Shown: one piece after another, positions 43,049 to 52,302 of the stretch
Position numbering within the stretch: position 1 is the stretch's first letter
Layout: each line of letters starts with the position of its first letter
From: Klebsiella ornithinolytica NBRC 105727 = ATCC 31898
GTDB taxonomy: Bacteria; Pseudomonadota; Gammaproteobacteria; Enterobacterales; Enterobacteriaceae
Direction: 5' to 3'
Assembly (NCBI RefSeq): GCF_001598295.1
Contig: NZ_BCYR01000005.1
Location: 286,863-350,862 of the forward strand
Length of the DNA: 64,000 nt
Made by a program: the position numbers and the translations under genes
The notes under the pieces: generated by a model
Database searches by the model: none
The model's input: the letters and a program-made list of their open reading frames with translations, nothing else
Told to the model about the DNA's origin: nothing

Positions 43049-43696
43049 TTAATCTCCCAGGTGAGCCAGCAGCGAGGCCAGCCGCTCTTTCAGTTCCGCG
43101 ACTTCGCCTTCCAGCGCCTCAACCCGCGCGAGAAGATCATCGGCCGGCGGCGAGACGGCCTCGACGGCGGTAATAAGCGAGTCCATATCATCGCAGAACA
43201 GATGCATATAGCGGGATTCTCGTTTCCCTGGCTCGCGCGGCAGACGAGCGACGAAAGGTCCGTCATCCCGGGTTGCCAGCGTTTCCAGCACGCTCTCCAC
43301 TTCCGCCATATCGCTAAAGTCATACATTCGCTGCGCTCGGCTGCGCAACTCGCCCGGCGTCTGCGCGCCGCGCAGCAGCAGCGTCGTCACGATCGCCACT
43401 TCCGCCGGAGACAGTTTCAGATCGCCAAACTCGGAATTACAAAAGCGCTGTTCATATTTGGTCACCCGATTGCCGAAACCGCTGACCGTACGCAGGTAAT
43501 GGCGTTTGACCAGGGCATCCAGCAGATCCTGAATATCACTTTCGCTCAGCGACATCACCGGCTCACGATTGGTTTTCTGATTGCAGGCGGTCACCACCGC
43601 ATTGACCGACAGCGGATACTGCTCAGGCGTGGTTACTTGTTTTTCCAGCAGACACCCGATGACGCGCGCTTCGTGTGCGGTTAACTGATATTTCAT
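43049..43696 (-). CDS. yceH: YceH, UPF0502/DUF480 protein
   Basis: A 215-aa protein with two tandem winged-helix domains (DUF480), starting [22 protein letters not shown]-terminal coiled-coil-like segment follows ([20 protein letters not shown]). The fold suggests DNA binding or regulation; function is unknown. It lies between rimJ (9-bp gap) and mviM (2-bp gap), probably one transcript. Confidence 0.92.
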   Translation of the reverse strand: MKYQLTAHEARVIGCLLEKQVTTPEQYPLSVNAVVTACNQKTNREPVMSLSESDIQDLLDALVKRHYLRTVSGFGNRVTKYEQRFCNSEFGDLKLSPAEVAIVTTLLLRGAQTPGELRSRAQRMYDFSDMAEVESVLETLATRDDGPFVARLPREPGKRESRYMHLFCDDMDSLITAVEAVSPPADDLLARVEALEGEVAELKERLASLLAHLGD

Positions 43697-43705
43697 GCTC
43701 TCTCC

Positions 43706-44290
43706 TCAGCGACCCGGAGTCCAGTCCGGTGTCGTCAACGCCGTCAGTACATGGTCACGCCACTGCCCGTCAATCAGCAGATAATTTTTGGCGTACCCCT
43801 CTTTTTCAAAGCCAAGACGAGCCAGTAAATCGCCGCTACGTTGATTATGCGGCATGTAGTTGGCCATGATGCGATGGATATGCTGCGTGCGCTGCATATA
43901 GCGAATCGCCGCGGTCAGGGCCTCAAACATCAGCCCCTGGCCTTGCCACTTCTCGCCAATGGAATAGCCGAGGTAGCAGGCATGAAACGACCCGCGAACC
44001 ACATTGGAAAAATTTGCCACGCCGATAATCTCTTTCTCTTCAGGATCGAGCAGCGCAAAATAGAATGCCGAGCCCTGTTTATGAAACTCGGAAATCATCG
44101 ATAAACGCGCCTGCCAGCCAGAGGGGTAGCAGTGGCTGTCATCGCGCACTGGCTCCCAGGGTTTTAAGAACCCTTTATTCTCCGCGTAATAATCGGCCAG
44201 ACGCCAGGCGTCACGATCGTATACCAGCCGCACCACCAGCCTGTCCGTCGTCAAACGCACCTTAGGTACGTTACTGCGATAGCCAAACAT
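43706..44290 (-). CDS. rimJ: RimJ, ribosomal protein S5 N-acetyltransferase
   Basis: GNAT-fold enzyme that acetylates the N-terminal Ala of S5 and helps 30S assembly. The 194-aa protein has the acetyl-CoA motif region [20 protein letters not shown] and the conserved [20 protein letters not shown]. The start [20 protein letters not shown] aligns with E. coli. Confidence 0.95.
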   Translation of the reverse strand: MFGYRSNVPKVRLTTDRLVVRLVYDRDAWRLADYYAENKGFLKPWEPVRDDSHCYPSGWQARLSMISEFHKQGSAFYFALLDPEEKEIIGVANFSNVVRGSFHACYLGYSIGEKWQGQGLMFEALTAAIRYMQRTQHIHRIMANYMPHNQRSGDLLARLGFEKEGYAKNYLLIDGQWRDHVLTALTTPDWTPGR

Positions 44291-44451
44291 TCCCTTCTCC
44301 TGTTCCCCTGACTGATTACCCTGCTCCTTTCACTATACCTGTCCTGAACGGTTGTGTGAAAACAGCAACATACCATTTTCTGCACCATCTCCCTTTTTCG
44401 ATGAATAGACTCTATCGATCTTGCTTTTTGATAAAAAAATATTGTCGCAAT

Positions 44452-44472
44452 GATGCTGGGAAAGTCAGCATC
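44452..44472. promoter_or_regulatory. Inverted repeat in the rimJ-mdtH intergenic region
   Basis: GATGCTG (44452-44458) and CAGCATC (44466-44472) are perfect complements around a 7-bp centre. The repeat lies 48 bp before the mdtH start. It may be an operator or a small mRNA hairpin. Confidence 0.35.
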
Positions 44473-44519
44473 TTCCCCGCACACTATCCGGGTAACTCTT
44501 TATTTTCCCTGGAGGGGAA

Positions 44520-45728
44520 ATGTCCCGCGTATCGCAGGCAAGGAGCCTGGGTAAATATTTCCTGTTGGTCGACAACATGCTGGTGGTTCTGGGCTTTTTT
44601 GTCGTCTTCCCGCTAATTTCTATTCGCTTTGTTGACCAGATGGGCTGGGCGGCGCTGATGGTCGGGATTGCGCTCGGCCTGCGCCAGCTGGTACAGCAAG
44701 GATTAGGCATTTTTGGCGGCGCGGTCGCCGATCGCTTTGGCGCCAAGCCGATGATCGTCACCGGCATGCTCATGCGCGCGGGCGGTTTCGCGGCGATGGC
44801 CGTGGCCCATGAACCGTGGGTTCTGTGGCTCTCCTGCATTCTCTCCGGGCTCGGCGGCACCCTGTTCGATCCGCCGCGCGCCGCGCTGGTGGTCAAGCTG
44901 GTGCGTCCGCATCAGCGCGGGCGATTCTTTTCGATTCTGATGATGCAGGACAGCGCCGGGGCGGTGATTGGCGCCCTGCTCGGCAGCTGGCTGCTGCAAT
45001 ACGACTTCCGCCTGGTCTGCAGCGTGGGCGCGGCGTTGTTTGTCGCCTGCGCCGCGTTCAACGCCTGGTATCTCCCGGCGTGGAAGCTTTCCACCGTGAA
45101 AACACCGGTGCGGGAAGGCCTGGGCCGGGTGCTGCGCGACAAGCGCTTTGTCACCTACGTTCTGACGCTCACCGGCTACTACATGCTGGCCGTCCAGGTG
45201 ATGCTCATGCTGCCCATTATGGTTAACGACATCGCCGGTTCACCGACCGCGGTAAAATGGATGTATGCCATTGAAGCCGCTATATCGTTAACCCTGCTCT
45301 ATCCCATTGCCCGCTGGAGCGAACAGCGCTTTCGCCTGGAGCATCGGCTGATGGCCGGGTTACTGGTGATGACCCTCGCCATGTTGCCTATTGGCTTGAC
45401 CAGCAATTTACAGCAGCTGTTTACCCTGATTTGTATCTTCTATATTGGATCGATCGTTGCGGAACCGGCGCGGGAAACCCTGGGAGCCTCTTTAGCCGAT
45501 GCCCGGGCGCGCGGCAGCTATATGGGCTTCAGCCGGCTGGGGCTGGCCTTCGGCGGCGCGTTTGGCTACGCCGGCGGCGGATGGTTGTTCGATGCGGGTA
45601 AAGCGCTGAATCAGCCCGAACTGCCGTGGCTGATGCTGGGTGTTATCGGCCTGTTTACCTTCATTGCTCTGTGGTGGCAGTTCAGCCAGAAGCGGTCGAC
45701 GTCCGGCATGCTGGAGCCACGTACCTGA
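44520..45728 (+). CDS. mdtH: MdtH, MFS multidrug exporter
   Basis: Inner-membrane proton-driven exporter; E. coli MdtH gives low-level quinolone resistance when overproduced. The 402-aa protein has 12 hydrophobic segments, beginning [20 protein letters not shown]. It carries the motif [18 protein letters not shown] between helices 2 and 3. A purine-rich GGAGGGGAA is directly before the ATG. In E. coli grxB follows; here it does not. Confidence 0.94.
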   Translation: MSRVSQARSLGKYFLLVDNMLVVLGFFVVFPLISIRFVDQMGWAALMVGIALGLRQLVQQGLGIFGGAVADRFGAKPMIVTGMLMRAGGFAAMAVAHEPWVLWLSCILSGLGGTLFDPPRAALVVKLVRPHQRGRFFSILMMQDSAGAVIGALLGSWLLQYDFRLVCSVGAALFVACAAFNAWYLPAWKLSTVKTPVREGLGRVLRDKRFVTYVLTLTGYYMLAVQVMLMLPIMVNDIAGSPTAVKWMYAIEAAISLTLLYPIARWSEQRFRLEHRLMAGLLVMTLAMLPIGLTSNLQQLFTLICIFYIGSIVAEPARETLGASLADARARGSYMGFSRLGLAFGGAFGYAGGGWLFDAGKALNQPELPWLMLGVIGLFTFIALWWQFSQKRSTSGMLEPRT

Positions 45729-45745
45729 CCAGAGATTTAAGGTAA

Positions 45746-45792
45746 GGCCTGTTTTCAGCATTTTCCGCTAGTGCGTCGAATGCTGGCAGGCC
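45746..45792. repeat. Long imperfect hairpin between mdtH and yceB
   Basis: GGCCTG (45746-45751) and CAGCATT (45756-45762) pair with AATGCTG (45779-45785) and CAGGCC (45787-45792). No T tract follows. It occupies the place where grxB stands in E. coli. Confidence 0.5.
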
Positions 45793-45841
45793 ATACTGCT
45801 TTATGTCAGGATAAGTCCTGGCATGACCGTTAAGGAATCTA

Positions 45842-46402
45842 ATGAAAAAGATGTTTATCGTGGCCGCGCTCATTGTCAGCGGCCTTCTGAGCGGCTGTAA
45901 CCAGCTCACACAGTATTCAGTTAGCGAGCAGGAAATTAACCAGGCGCTACAGAAACGTAACCATTTCGCCAAAGATATCGGCCTGCCGGGCGTGGCGGAT
46001 GCCCATATTGAGTTACACGATCTGACCAGTGCGATTGGCCGTGAAGAGCCGAATAAAGTGACGCTGAGCGGCATTGCCAACCTGGATCTGAACTCGTTAT
46101 TCGGCAATCAGAAAGCCACCATCGACCTGAAGCTCAAGGCGCTGCCGGTCTTTAATAAAGAGAAAGGCGCGATCTTCCTGCAGGAGATGGAAGTGGTTGA
46201 TGCGAAAGTGTCGCCTGAGAAACTGCAGTCCGTCGTACAGACCCTGATTCCCTATCTGAATCAGTCTCTGCGTAGCTATTTTAACCAGCAGCCGGCCTAC
46301 GTTCTGCGCGAAGATGCCAGCACCGGCGAAGCGCTGGCGAAAAAATACGCAAAAGGCATCGAGGTGAAACCGGGCGAAATTATCATCCCGTTCACCAATT
46401 AA
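45842..46402 (+). CDS. yceB: YceB, DUF1439 lipoprotein
   Basis: A 186-aa predicted lipoprotein with lipobox LLSGC (Cys at about 19) and the DUF1439 domain (SVSEQEINQALQKRNHFAKD ... GIEVKPGEIIIPFTN). The fold is related to tubular lipid-binding (TULIP-like) proteins in some analyses, and the function is unknown. A terminator follows directly. Confidence 0.92.
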   Translation: MKKMFIVAALIVSGLLSGCNQLTQYSVSEQEINQALQKRNHFAKDIGLPGVADAHIELHDLTSAIGREEPNKVTLSGIANLDLNSLFGNQKATIDLKLKALPVFNKEKGAIFLQEMEVVDAKVSPEKLQSVVQTLIPYLNQSLRSYFNQQPAYVLREDASTGEALAKKYAKGIEVKPGEIIIPFTN

Positions 46403-46406
46403 TACG

Positions 46407-46433
46407 ACGGGCGCTGCGGCGCCCGTTTTTTTA
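46407..46433 (+). terminator. Terminator of yceB
   Basis: ACGGGCGC, TGCG, GCGCCCGT then TTTTTT. Confidence 0.92.
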
Positions 46434-46448
46434 CGGAAATTGATGCAA

Positions 46449-46464
46449 AGGAAAACGTTTACGC
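46449..46464. promoter_or_regulatory. PurR operator of pyrC
   Basis: AGGAAAACGTTTACGC fits the PurR pattern ANGCAANCGNTTNCNT at most fixed positions and closely matches the E. coli pyrC operator as I remember it. It overlaps the promoter region. Confidence 0.75.
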
Positions 46465-46465
46465 T

Positions 46466-46518
46466 TATCCTTAGTGCCCGGCAAAAACAGCCCTGATGAC
46501 TGACCCTATTAGCCGGAG
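46466..46518 (+). promoter_or_regulatory. pyrC promoter and start-site-switch leader
   Basis: A TATCCT -10 element (46466-46471) is followed 7-8 bases later by CCCGGC (46477-46482). The 5' CCGGC can pair with GCCGG (46512-46516), which overlaps the GGAG Shine-Dalgarno (46515-46518). In E. coli and Salmonella, high CTP shifts initiation to C so that this hairpin forms and blocks translation; all parts are present here. Confidence 0.75.
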
Positions 46519-46524
46519 CTTTCC

Positions 46525-47571
46525 ATGACAGCACAATCCCAGGTATTGAAAATCCGCCGCCCTGACGACTGGCATATCCATCTCCGCGATGACGATATGC
46601 TGAAGATCGTCGTGCCTTACACCAGTGAGTTTTATGGCCGGGCGATCGTGATGCCGAATCTGGTGCCGCCTGTCACCACCGTTGAAGCGGCGATAGCCTA
46701 TCGCCAGCGTATCCTTGACGCCGTTCCCGCCGGGCACGACTTTACGCCGTTGATGACCTGCTACCTGACCGATACGCTCGACCCGGCGGAGCTGGAGCGT
46801 GGATTCCACGCTGGCGTATTCACCGCAGCCAAACTCTATCCGGCCAATGCCACCACCAACTCCAGCCACGGCGTCACCAGCATCGATGCCATCATGCCGG
46901 TGCTGGAGCGCATGGAAAAGCTGGGCATGCCGCTGCTGGTTCACGGTGAAGTCACCCACGCCGAGATTGACATCTTCGATCGCGAAGCGCGCTTTATCGA
47001 AACGGTAATGGAGCCGCTGCGTCAGCGTTTACCGGGCCTGAAAGTGGTGTTCGAACATATCACCACCAAAGATGCCGCCGAATACGTTCGCGACGGTAAC
47101 GAACTGCTGGCCGCGACCATTACGCCTCAGCATCTGATGTTTAACCGTAATCACATGCTGGTTGGCGGCGTGCGTCCCCATCTTTACTGTCTGCCGATTC
47201 TGAAGCGCAATATCCACCAGCAGGCGCTGCGTGAGCTGGTTGCCAGCGGCTTTAGCCGCGCGTTTCTGGGAACCGACTCCGCTCCGCACGCCCGCCATCG
47301 TAAAGAGGCCAGCTGCGGATGCGCCGGTTGCTTTAACGCGCCGACCGCGCTGGGCAGCTATGCGACGGTATTTGAAGAGATGAATGCCCTGCAGCACTTC
47401 GAAGCGTTTTGTTCACTCAACGGCCCGCGCTTCTACGGCCTGCCGGTGAATGATACCTTTGTTGAGCTGGTGCGCGAAGAGAGCACCGTCGTTGAAAGCA
47501 TCGCCCTGCCGGACGACACCCTGGTGCCTTTCCTTGCCGGTGAAACCCTGCGCTGGACGATGAAAAAATAA
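46525..47571 (+). CDS. pyrC: PyrC, dihydroorotase
   Basis: Zinc enzyme that cyclises carbamoyl aspartate to dihydroorotate in pyrimidine synthesis. The 348 aa match the E. coli class II enzyme. The metal ligands are visible in [11 protein letters not shown], the carbamylated Lys in [17 protein letters not shown] (about residue 103) and further ligands in VHGEVTH, FEHITTK and [13 protein letters not shown]. Purine and pyrimidine control elements lie upstream. Confidence 0.98.
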   Translation: MTAQSQVLKIRRPDDWHIHLRDDDMLKIVVPYTSEFYGRAIVMPNLVPPVTTVEAAIAYRQRILDAVPAGHDFTPLMTCYLTDTLDPAELERGFHAGVFTAAKLYPANATTNSSHGVTSIDAIMPVLERMEKLGMPLLVHGEVTHAEIDIFDREARFIETVMEPLRQRLPGLKVVFEHITTKDAAEYVRDGNELLAATITPQHLMFNRNHMLVGGVRPHLYCLPILKRNIHQQALRELVASGFSRAFLGTDSAPHARHRKEASCGCAGCFNAPTALGSYATVFEEMNALQHFEAFCSLNGPRFYGLPVNDTFVELVREESTVVESIALPDDTLVPFLAGETLRWTMKK

Positions 47572-47604
47572 AAGCGCTGCCCCTTGTTGTAAACGCAAAC
47601 TGAA

Positions 47605-47624
47605 TACTGTATAAATAACCAGTA
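47605..47624. promoter_or_regulatory. LexA box of dinI
   Basis: TACTGTATAAATAACCAGTA contains CTG-N10-CAG and closely follows the SOS box consensus. It lies 20 bp before the dinI start. Confidence 0.93.
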
Positions 47625-47643
47625 TATTACACAGGGGGCAATC

Positions 47644-47895
47644 ATGCGCATCGAAGTGTCTATCGCCAAATCTACAGCCTTACCGCACGGCGCCTTAGAA
47701 GCGCTAAATAATGAACTCTCCCGACGCATTGAACAGCAGTTCCCGGCTCTTCCAAGCCAGGTAACCGTACGCTTTGCCGCCAATAACAATTTGTCCGTCA
47801 TTGGCGGCCTGAAAGAAGATAAAGACCGGATAAGCGAAATCCTGCAAGAAACCTGGGAAAGCGCTGATGACTGGTTTGTCCATGACGCATCCTGA
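47644..47895 (+). CDS. dinI: DinI, DNA damage-inducible modulator of RecA
   Basis: SOS protein that stabilises RecA filaments and limits LexA and UmuD cleavage. The 83-aa acidic protein begins MRIEVSIAKSTALPHGALEA and keeps NNLSVIGGLKEDKDRISEIL, the family signature. The C terminus DDWFVHDAS is two residues longer than in E. coli. Direct LexA control is indicated by the upstream box. Confidence 0.96.
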   Translation: MRIEVSIAKSTALPHGALEALNNELSRRIEQQFPALPSQVTVRFAANNNLSVIGGLKEDKDRISEILQETWESADDWFVHDAS

Positions 47896-48030
47896 CGCCT
47901 CTCTGGCAGCATGCCGCAGCAGAATGGCACGGGCTCTGAACAAACAGAGCAGGCCAGTCTGAAGCAAAAGCTGCCGGAACATCGCGTCAGGCACAGCAAA
48001 TTCAATTTGCTCCCTCATTGTGCTTTTTTT

Positions 48031-48052
48031 GCCGGGTCGCCCCGGCTTTTTT
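48031..48052 (+). terminator. Terminator downstream of dinI
   Basis: GCCGGG, TCGC, CCCGGC then TTTTTT, 136 bp after the dinI stop. Between stop and terminator, CCTGACGC (about 47889) and GCGTCAGG (about 47982) are complementary and could close a long 3'-UTR structure. Confidence 0.9.
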
Positions 48053-48174
48053 ATCCCCGTTGCAATCTCAGACTTTTCTTTTTCCTCCTGATTATTTCCT
48101 TTAAAAATAACGATGCACGGCACTAAATTTGCGCAAAAAAGCACCAAACAGATGAAAGCTCGCCCTGTTTGATT

Positions 48175-48249
48175 TAATTTCTCGAGTTTATTCTTAACAG
48201 CTGATATAATTAACTTGCTTCAAAAAATATGCATTAAACCTCGAGAATT
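48175..48249. promoter_or_regulatory. Inverted CTCGAG repeats flanking the bssS upstream region
   Basis: AATTTCTCGAG (ending about 48186) and CTCGAGAATT (about 48240-48249) are inverted copies about 55 bp apart. The segment between is AT-rich and probably holds the bssS promoter. The remaining part of 47896-48281 shows only the dinI terminator. Confidence 0.4.
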
Positions 48250-48281
48250 GTTGTCTTTTAACATATGAATAAGGGGTTATG

Positions 48282-48536
48282 ATGGAAAAGAATAATGAAG
48301 TCATCCAGACCCATCCCCTCGTCGGATGGGACATCAGCACCGTTGATAGCTACGATGCAATGATGTTGCGCCTGCACTACCAAAACCCCACTCAAGAAAG
48401 CAGTAACGAAGCTGAAATTGGCCAGACGCTCTGGCTAACGACGGAAGTCGCACGTCAATTTATTTCTATCCTGGAAGCAGGTATTGCGAAGATAGAATCA
48501 GGTGAATACCAGGCAAACGAGTACCGCAGGCATTAA
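48282..48536 (+). CDS. bssS: BssS, biofilm regulator
   Basis: Small cytoplasmic regulator that in E. coli affects biofilm formation through signal uptake and indole-related control. The 84-aa product is MEKNNEVIQTHPLVGWDIST ... FISILEAGIAKIESG, nearly identical to E. coli. The second of two adjacent ATG codons is preferred because AAGGGG then lies five bases upstream. Confidence 0.95.
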   Translation: MEKNNEVIQTHPLVGWDISTVDSYDAMMLRLHYQNPTQESSNEAEIGQTLWLTTEVARQFISILEAGIAKIESGEYQANEYRRH

Positions 48537-48569
48537 TGATTATGCCGCGATCGATATATGCTAACTAAA

Positions 48570-48593
48570 CAGGCACCTGCGGGTGCCTGATTT
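48570..48593 (+). terminator. Terminator of bssS
   Basis: CAGGCACC, TGC, GGGTGCCTG then ATTTATTTT. Confidence 0.85.
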
Positions 48594-48661
48594 ATTTTCG
48601 GGCTTGTATATGTGCAGGTTGTTAATTACCCTGCTAATAAAGCAAAAAACCGGAACAGACC

Positions 48662-49780
48662 ATGCAATACGACCTCATCATTATCGGCAGCGGCTCCACT
48701 GGCGCCGCTGCCGGCTATTATGCCCGCCGGGCTGGACTTAACGTGCTGATGACCGACGCGCACACGCCTCCGCATCAGGAGGGCAGCCATCACGGTAATA
48801 CGCGTCTTATCCGTCACGCCTACGGTGAAGGAGAGAGATATGTCCCGCTGGTGCTGCGTGCGCAGGCGCTGTGGGATGAGCTTGCAACCCTCAGCGGCGA
48901 GGCGGTCTTCGAACGCACCGGGGTGATTAACCTCGGCCCGGCAAACTCGACGTTTCTCAGCAACGTTGCGAACAGCGCCCGCCAGTTCCAACTGAACGTC
49001 GAAGAGATGGATGCCCCGGCTATCATGGCCCGCTGGCCTGAGATTCGCGTACCGGATGATTATCGTGGCATATTCGAACCGGCATCCGGGGTTTTACGTA
49101 GCGAGCTGGCCATCGAAACCTGGATACGTCTCGCGCGTGAGGCGGGCTGCGCTCAGCTGTTTAATTGCCCGGTTACCGCCATACACCATCACCCGGATGG
49201 CGTGACAATCGACACCGCCGATGGCAGCTACAGCGGCAAGAAACTGCTGGTCAGCGCCGGTACATGGGTAACGCGTCTGCTGCCCGACCTGCCAGTCCAG
49301 CCCGTACGCAAAATCTTCGCCTGGTTCCAGGCTGATGGACGCTATAGCACTAAAAACCACTTCCCGGCATTTACCGGTGAGCTGCCAAACGGCGACCAGT
49401 TCTATGGTTTCCCGGCGGAAGACAATGAACTGAAGATCGGCAAGCACAACGGCGGGCAACTTATCTCCGCGCCGGAAGAACGCACGCCATTTGGCGCGGT
49501 GGCCACCGACGGCTCTGAGTCGTTCAGCTTCCTGCGTAACGTGCTGCCCGGTATCGGCGGCTGCCTGCATGGCGCCTCCTGTACCTACGATAATACGGCG
49601 GATGAAGACTTTATTATCGACACCCTCCCCGGCCATCCTGAAACGTTGCTGATTAGCGGGTTAAGCGGTCATGGTTTCAAATTCGCCCCGGTGCTGGGAG
49701 AAATTGCCACGCAGTTTGCCCAGGGGGAAACCCCCGCCTTCGACCTGACCCCCTTCTCGCTGGCACGCTTTCAGGGTTAG
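48662..49780 (+). CDS. solA: SolA, N-methyl-L-tryptophan oxidase
   Basis: FAD enzyme of the sarcosine oxidase-like family that demethylates N-methyltryptophan with release of formaldehyde and peroxide. The 372 aa start with the dinucleotide fold [20 protein letters not shown]. The covalent flavin Cys is in [17 protein letters not shown] (about residue 308). A C-terminal [15 protein letters not shown] is typical. A hairpin terminator follows. Confidence 0.95.
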   Translation: MQYDLIIIGSGSTGAAAGYYARRAGLNVLMTDAHTPPHQEGSHHGNTRLIRHAYGEGERYVPLVLRAQALWDELATLSGEAVFERTGVINLGPANSTFLSNVANSARQFQLNVEEMDAPAIMARWPEIRVPDDYRGIFEPASGVLRSELAIETWIRLAREAGCAQLFNCPVTAIHHHPDGVTIDTADGSYSGKKLLVSAGTWVTRLLPDLPVQPVRKIFAWFQADGRYSTKNHFPAFTGELPNGDQFYGFPAEDNELKIGKHNGGQLISAPEERTPFGAVATDGSESFSFLRNVLPGIGGCLHGASCTYDNTADEDFIIDTLPGHPETLLISGLSGHGFKFAPVLGEIATQFAQGETPAFDLTPFSLARFQG

Positions 49781-49811
49781 ATGGCCGCCGTGCGCGGTGT
49801 TGATTTGAGCA

Positions 49812-49838
49812 ATAAAAAACGGCCTCAGAGGAGGCCGT
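49812..49838. terminator. Terminator between solA and trhO
   Basis: ACGGCCTC, AGAG, GAGGCCGT. The T tract is best on the minus strand (TTTTTT), serving trhO read-through, but the hairpin also follows solA by about 40 bp. Confidence 0.75.
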
Positions 49839-49856
49839 TCATCACAGAGAGAGTTT

Positions 49857-49970
49857 ATGCGTCGCCTGTACGATTTACTGGTCAACAACGTCCGCGAGCA
49901 CTTTATGATTTATCTCGCACTGTGGCTGCTGCTGGCGATCGTTGATCTTATCTGGTTATGGTTTTTCTGA
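49857..49970 (+). CDS. yceO: YceO-like small hydrophobic protein (37 aa)
   Basis: The frame encodes a 37-aa peptide starting [16 protein letters not shown] and ending VDLIWLWFF, with one hydrophobic segment (about residues 17-37). It closely matches the last 37 residues of annotated E. coli YceO, which begin at an internal Met. This suggests that Met is the conserved start. An AGAGAG precedes the ATG. The last 15 bp overlap the 3' end of trhO on the other strand. Function is unknown. Confidence 0.8.
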   Translation: MRRLYDLLVNNVREHFMIYLALWLLLAIVDLIWLWFF

Positions 49971-51020
49971 GGTCTCAGGGTCCGGGATCCCCAGCTTCGT
50001 GTTCAGGCGGCCGCGAGATTTGTTGAAGATCTTATTGCCGTTTTCTCGTCCGGCACGCAGCTGACGCTGCTCCTCTTCCGGCAGCTTATGCTCTTCCATG
50101 CACGCCTCGCTACAGCAGCCGGCGAACTTCTCGGCGCAGCTCGGGCACTGGATAAACAGCAGATGGCAGCCGTCATTCAGGCAGTTCGTATGGCTATCAC
50201 ACGGGGTACCGCACTGATGGCAATGGGCAATCACATCATCGGAAATCCGCTCCCCCATCCGCTCGTCAAAGACAAAGTTCTTACCGATAAAGCGTACCGG
50301 CAGCCCCTGTTCGCGCGCACGACGGGCATATTCAATAATCCCGCCCTCAATGTGCCAGACCTTACTGAAGCCGTTGTGCTTCATCCAGGCGCTGGCTTTT
50401 TCACAACGAATACCGCCGGTGCAGTACATAACGATTTTTTTATCTTTATGTTCCTGCATCATCTCGACCGCTTTCGGCAACTGATCGCGGAACGTGTCCG
50501 CCGGGATTTCCAGCGCCTGCTCAAAATGGCCCACTTCATATTCATAGTGGTTACGCATATCGATAAACACCGCATCGGGATCGTCCAGCATCGCATTCAC
50601 TTCCGCCGCTTTCAGATAATCACCCACGTCTGAGGCATCAAACGTCGGATCATCGATCCCATCCGCCACGATACGATCGCGGACTTTCAGGCGTAGCACC
50701 CAGAAGGATTTTCCGTCGTCGTCCAGCGCGATGTTCATCCGCAGGCCATCCAGCGCCGGGTCGAAGGCGTAGAGAAACTCGCGTAGCGCATCGACCTGAC
50801 TTTCTGGCACGCTGATTTGGGCATTGATCCCTTCGTGGGCCAGATAGATACGACCAAACACGTTTAATTTGGTGAGGGCAATCCACAATGCATCGCGCGT
50901 GGCTTTTGGATCCACGATGGTGAAATATTTATAAAACGAGATCGTTGTACGCGGTTCGCTCTCAGCTAACATCTGCGCTTTTAACGTCTCATTTGAAATG
51001 CGGTTATGTAACACTGGCAT
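49956..51020 (-). CDS. trhO: TrhO (YceA), tRNA U34 hydroxylase, rhodanese-like
   Basis: Oxygen-dependent enzyme that hydroxylates U34 of certain tRNAs to ho5U. The 354-aa protein has an N-terminal ferredoxin-like domain, a rhodanese domain with active-site [11 protein letters not shown] (Cys at about 179) and a C-terminal Cys-rich tail ([14 protein letters not shown] ... [12 protein letters not shown]). The ATG at 51020 ([14 protein letters not shown]) matches the family; the frame is open to 51077. In E. coli yceI and yceJ lie between it and yceO; they are absent here. Confidence 0.95.
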   Translation of the reverse strand: MPVLHNRISNETLKAQMLAESEPRTTISFYKYFTIVDPKATRDALWIALTKLNVFGRIYLAHEGINAQISVPESQVDALREFLYAFDPALDGLRMNIALDDDGKSFWVLRLKVRDRIVADGIDDPTFDASDVGDYLKAAEVNAMLDDPDAVFIDMRNHYEYEVGHFEQALEIPADTFRDQLPKAVEMMQEHKDKKIVMYCTGGIRCEKASAWMKHNGFSKVWHIEGGIIEYARRAREQGLPVRFIGKNFVFDERMGERISDDVIAHCHQCGTPCDSHTNCLNDGCHLLFIQCPSCAEKFAGCCSEACMEEHKLPEEEQRQLRAGRENGNKIFNKSRGRLNTKLGIPDPETSEKP

Positions 51021-51230
51021 GGTGTACCTGCTCGACATAGGAAATGAGGTAAATAAACGGCCGGCATCATATAGCAAACGACGTTAATTTACATCCCCAC
51101 ATTTTGCGCTACATTCATTTCACTCCCGTTCGTTCGCGTTTAACAATAAATGCCACCTGGGACAGCCGTTTTGGCTGAAGCATGAAAAAATGCGATAATA
51201 GAATGAGTTGCTTATTTAAACAGGTATGAG

Positions 51231-52151
51231 ATGACCCATTTACCTAAATTTTCCGCGGCGCTGCTGCATCCGCGTTACTGGCTGCTTTGGCTAGGTATTG
51301 GCCTGCTGTGGCTGGTTGTTCAGCTTCCCTATCCGTTGATTTACCGCCTTGGCAATGCGATTGGCCGCCTGGCAATGCGCTTTATGAAACGCCGCGCCAA
51401 AATCGCTTACCGTAACCTGGAGCTGTGCTTCCCGGACAAAAGCGAAGAAGAGCGCCATCAGATGGTGGTGCAAAACTTCGAATCGGTGGGGATGGGGTTA
51501 ATGGAGACCGGGATGGCCTGGTTCTGGCCGACCCGGCGTATTGCGCGCTGGACCGACTCCATCGGCGTTGAGCATATCCGGGACGTTCAGGCGCAACAGC
51601 GCGGCATTCTGCTGATCGGCATTCACTTCCTCACGCTGGAAATGGGGGCGCGGATGTTTGGTATCAACGAACCCGGCATCGGCGTCTACCGTCCAAATGA
51701 CAATCCGGTCATTGACTGGCTGCAAACCTGGGGCCGGCTGCGCTCGAATAAAGACATGATCGACCGTAAAGATCTGAAAGGGATGATTCGCGCGCTGAAA
51801 AAAGGCGAAGTGATCTGGTATGCGCCGGACCACGACTACGGCCCGACCGCCAGCGTATTCGTGCCGCTCTTTGCCGTCGACCAGGCGGCAACGACGTCGG
51901 GGACCTGGATGCTGGCAAAGATGTCGAAAGCCTGCATTGTTCCGTTCGTTCCGCGGCGTAAACCCGACGGTAAAGGTTATGAGCTAATTATTCTGCCGCC
52001 GGAATGCGATCCGCCGCTTGATGATGCGGAAACGACCGCGGCCTGGATGAACCGCATCGTCGAGAAATGCATTCTGATGGCGCCGGAGCAATATATGTGG
52101 CTGCACCGCCGCTTTAAGACCCGCCCGCCCGGCGTACCTTCACGCTATTAA
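51231..52151 (+). CDS. lpxL: LpxL (HtrB), lipid A lauroyltransferase
   Basis: Inner-membrane acyltransferase that adds laurate to Kdo2-lipid IVA. The 306-aa protein has one N-terminal membrane segment ([20 protein letters not shown]). The catalytic HX4E motif lies in [12 protein letters not shown] (about residue 132). It is divergent from trhO and followed by a G+C-rich hairpin. Confidence 0.96.
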   Translation: MTHLPKFSAALLHPRYWLLWLGIGLLWLVVQLPYPLIYRLGNAIGRLAMRFMKRRAKIAYRNLELCFPDKSEEERHQMVVQNFESVGMGLMETGMAWFWPTRRIARWTDSIGVEHIRDVQAQQRGILLIGIHFLTLEMGARMFGINEPGIGVYRPNDNPVIDWLQTWGRLRSNKDMIDRKDLKGMIRALKKGEVIWYAPDHDYGPTASVFVPLFAVDQAATTSGTWMLAKMSKACIVPFVPRRKPDGKGYELIILPPECDPPLDDAETTAAWMNRIVEKCILMAPEQYMWLHRRFKTRPPGVPSRY

Positions 52152-52159
52152 GTGTGCTT

Positions 52160-52187
52160 CCTCCGGCAGCCCGATGCTGGCCGGAGG
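52160..52187 (+). terminator. Possible terminator of lpxL
   Basis: CCTCCGGC (52160-52167) pairs with GCCGGAGG (52180-52187), flanked by GTGC/GCAC. Only a short TTT follows. Confidence 0.6.
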
Positions 52188-52302
52188 CACTTTCCGCTTT
52201 AGCGTTAAGCGCTCTCCTCCATTGCGATGATCGTTACTCAGGCGCATAATTAGCAGGCTCATCTTTTGTTTTTTGTCCTGCATCGCAGGCCAATGGAAGC
52301 CT

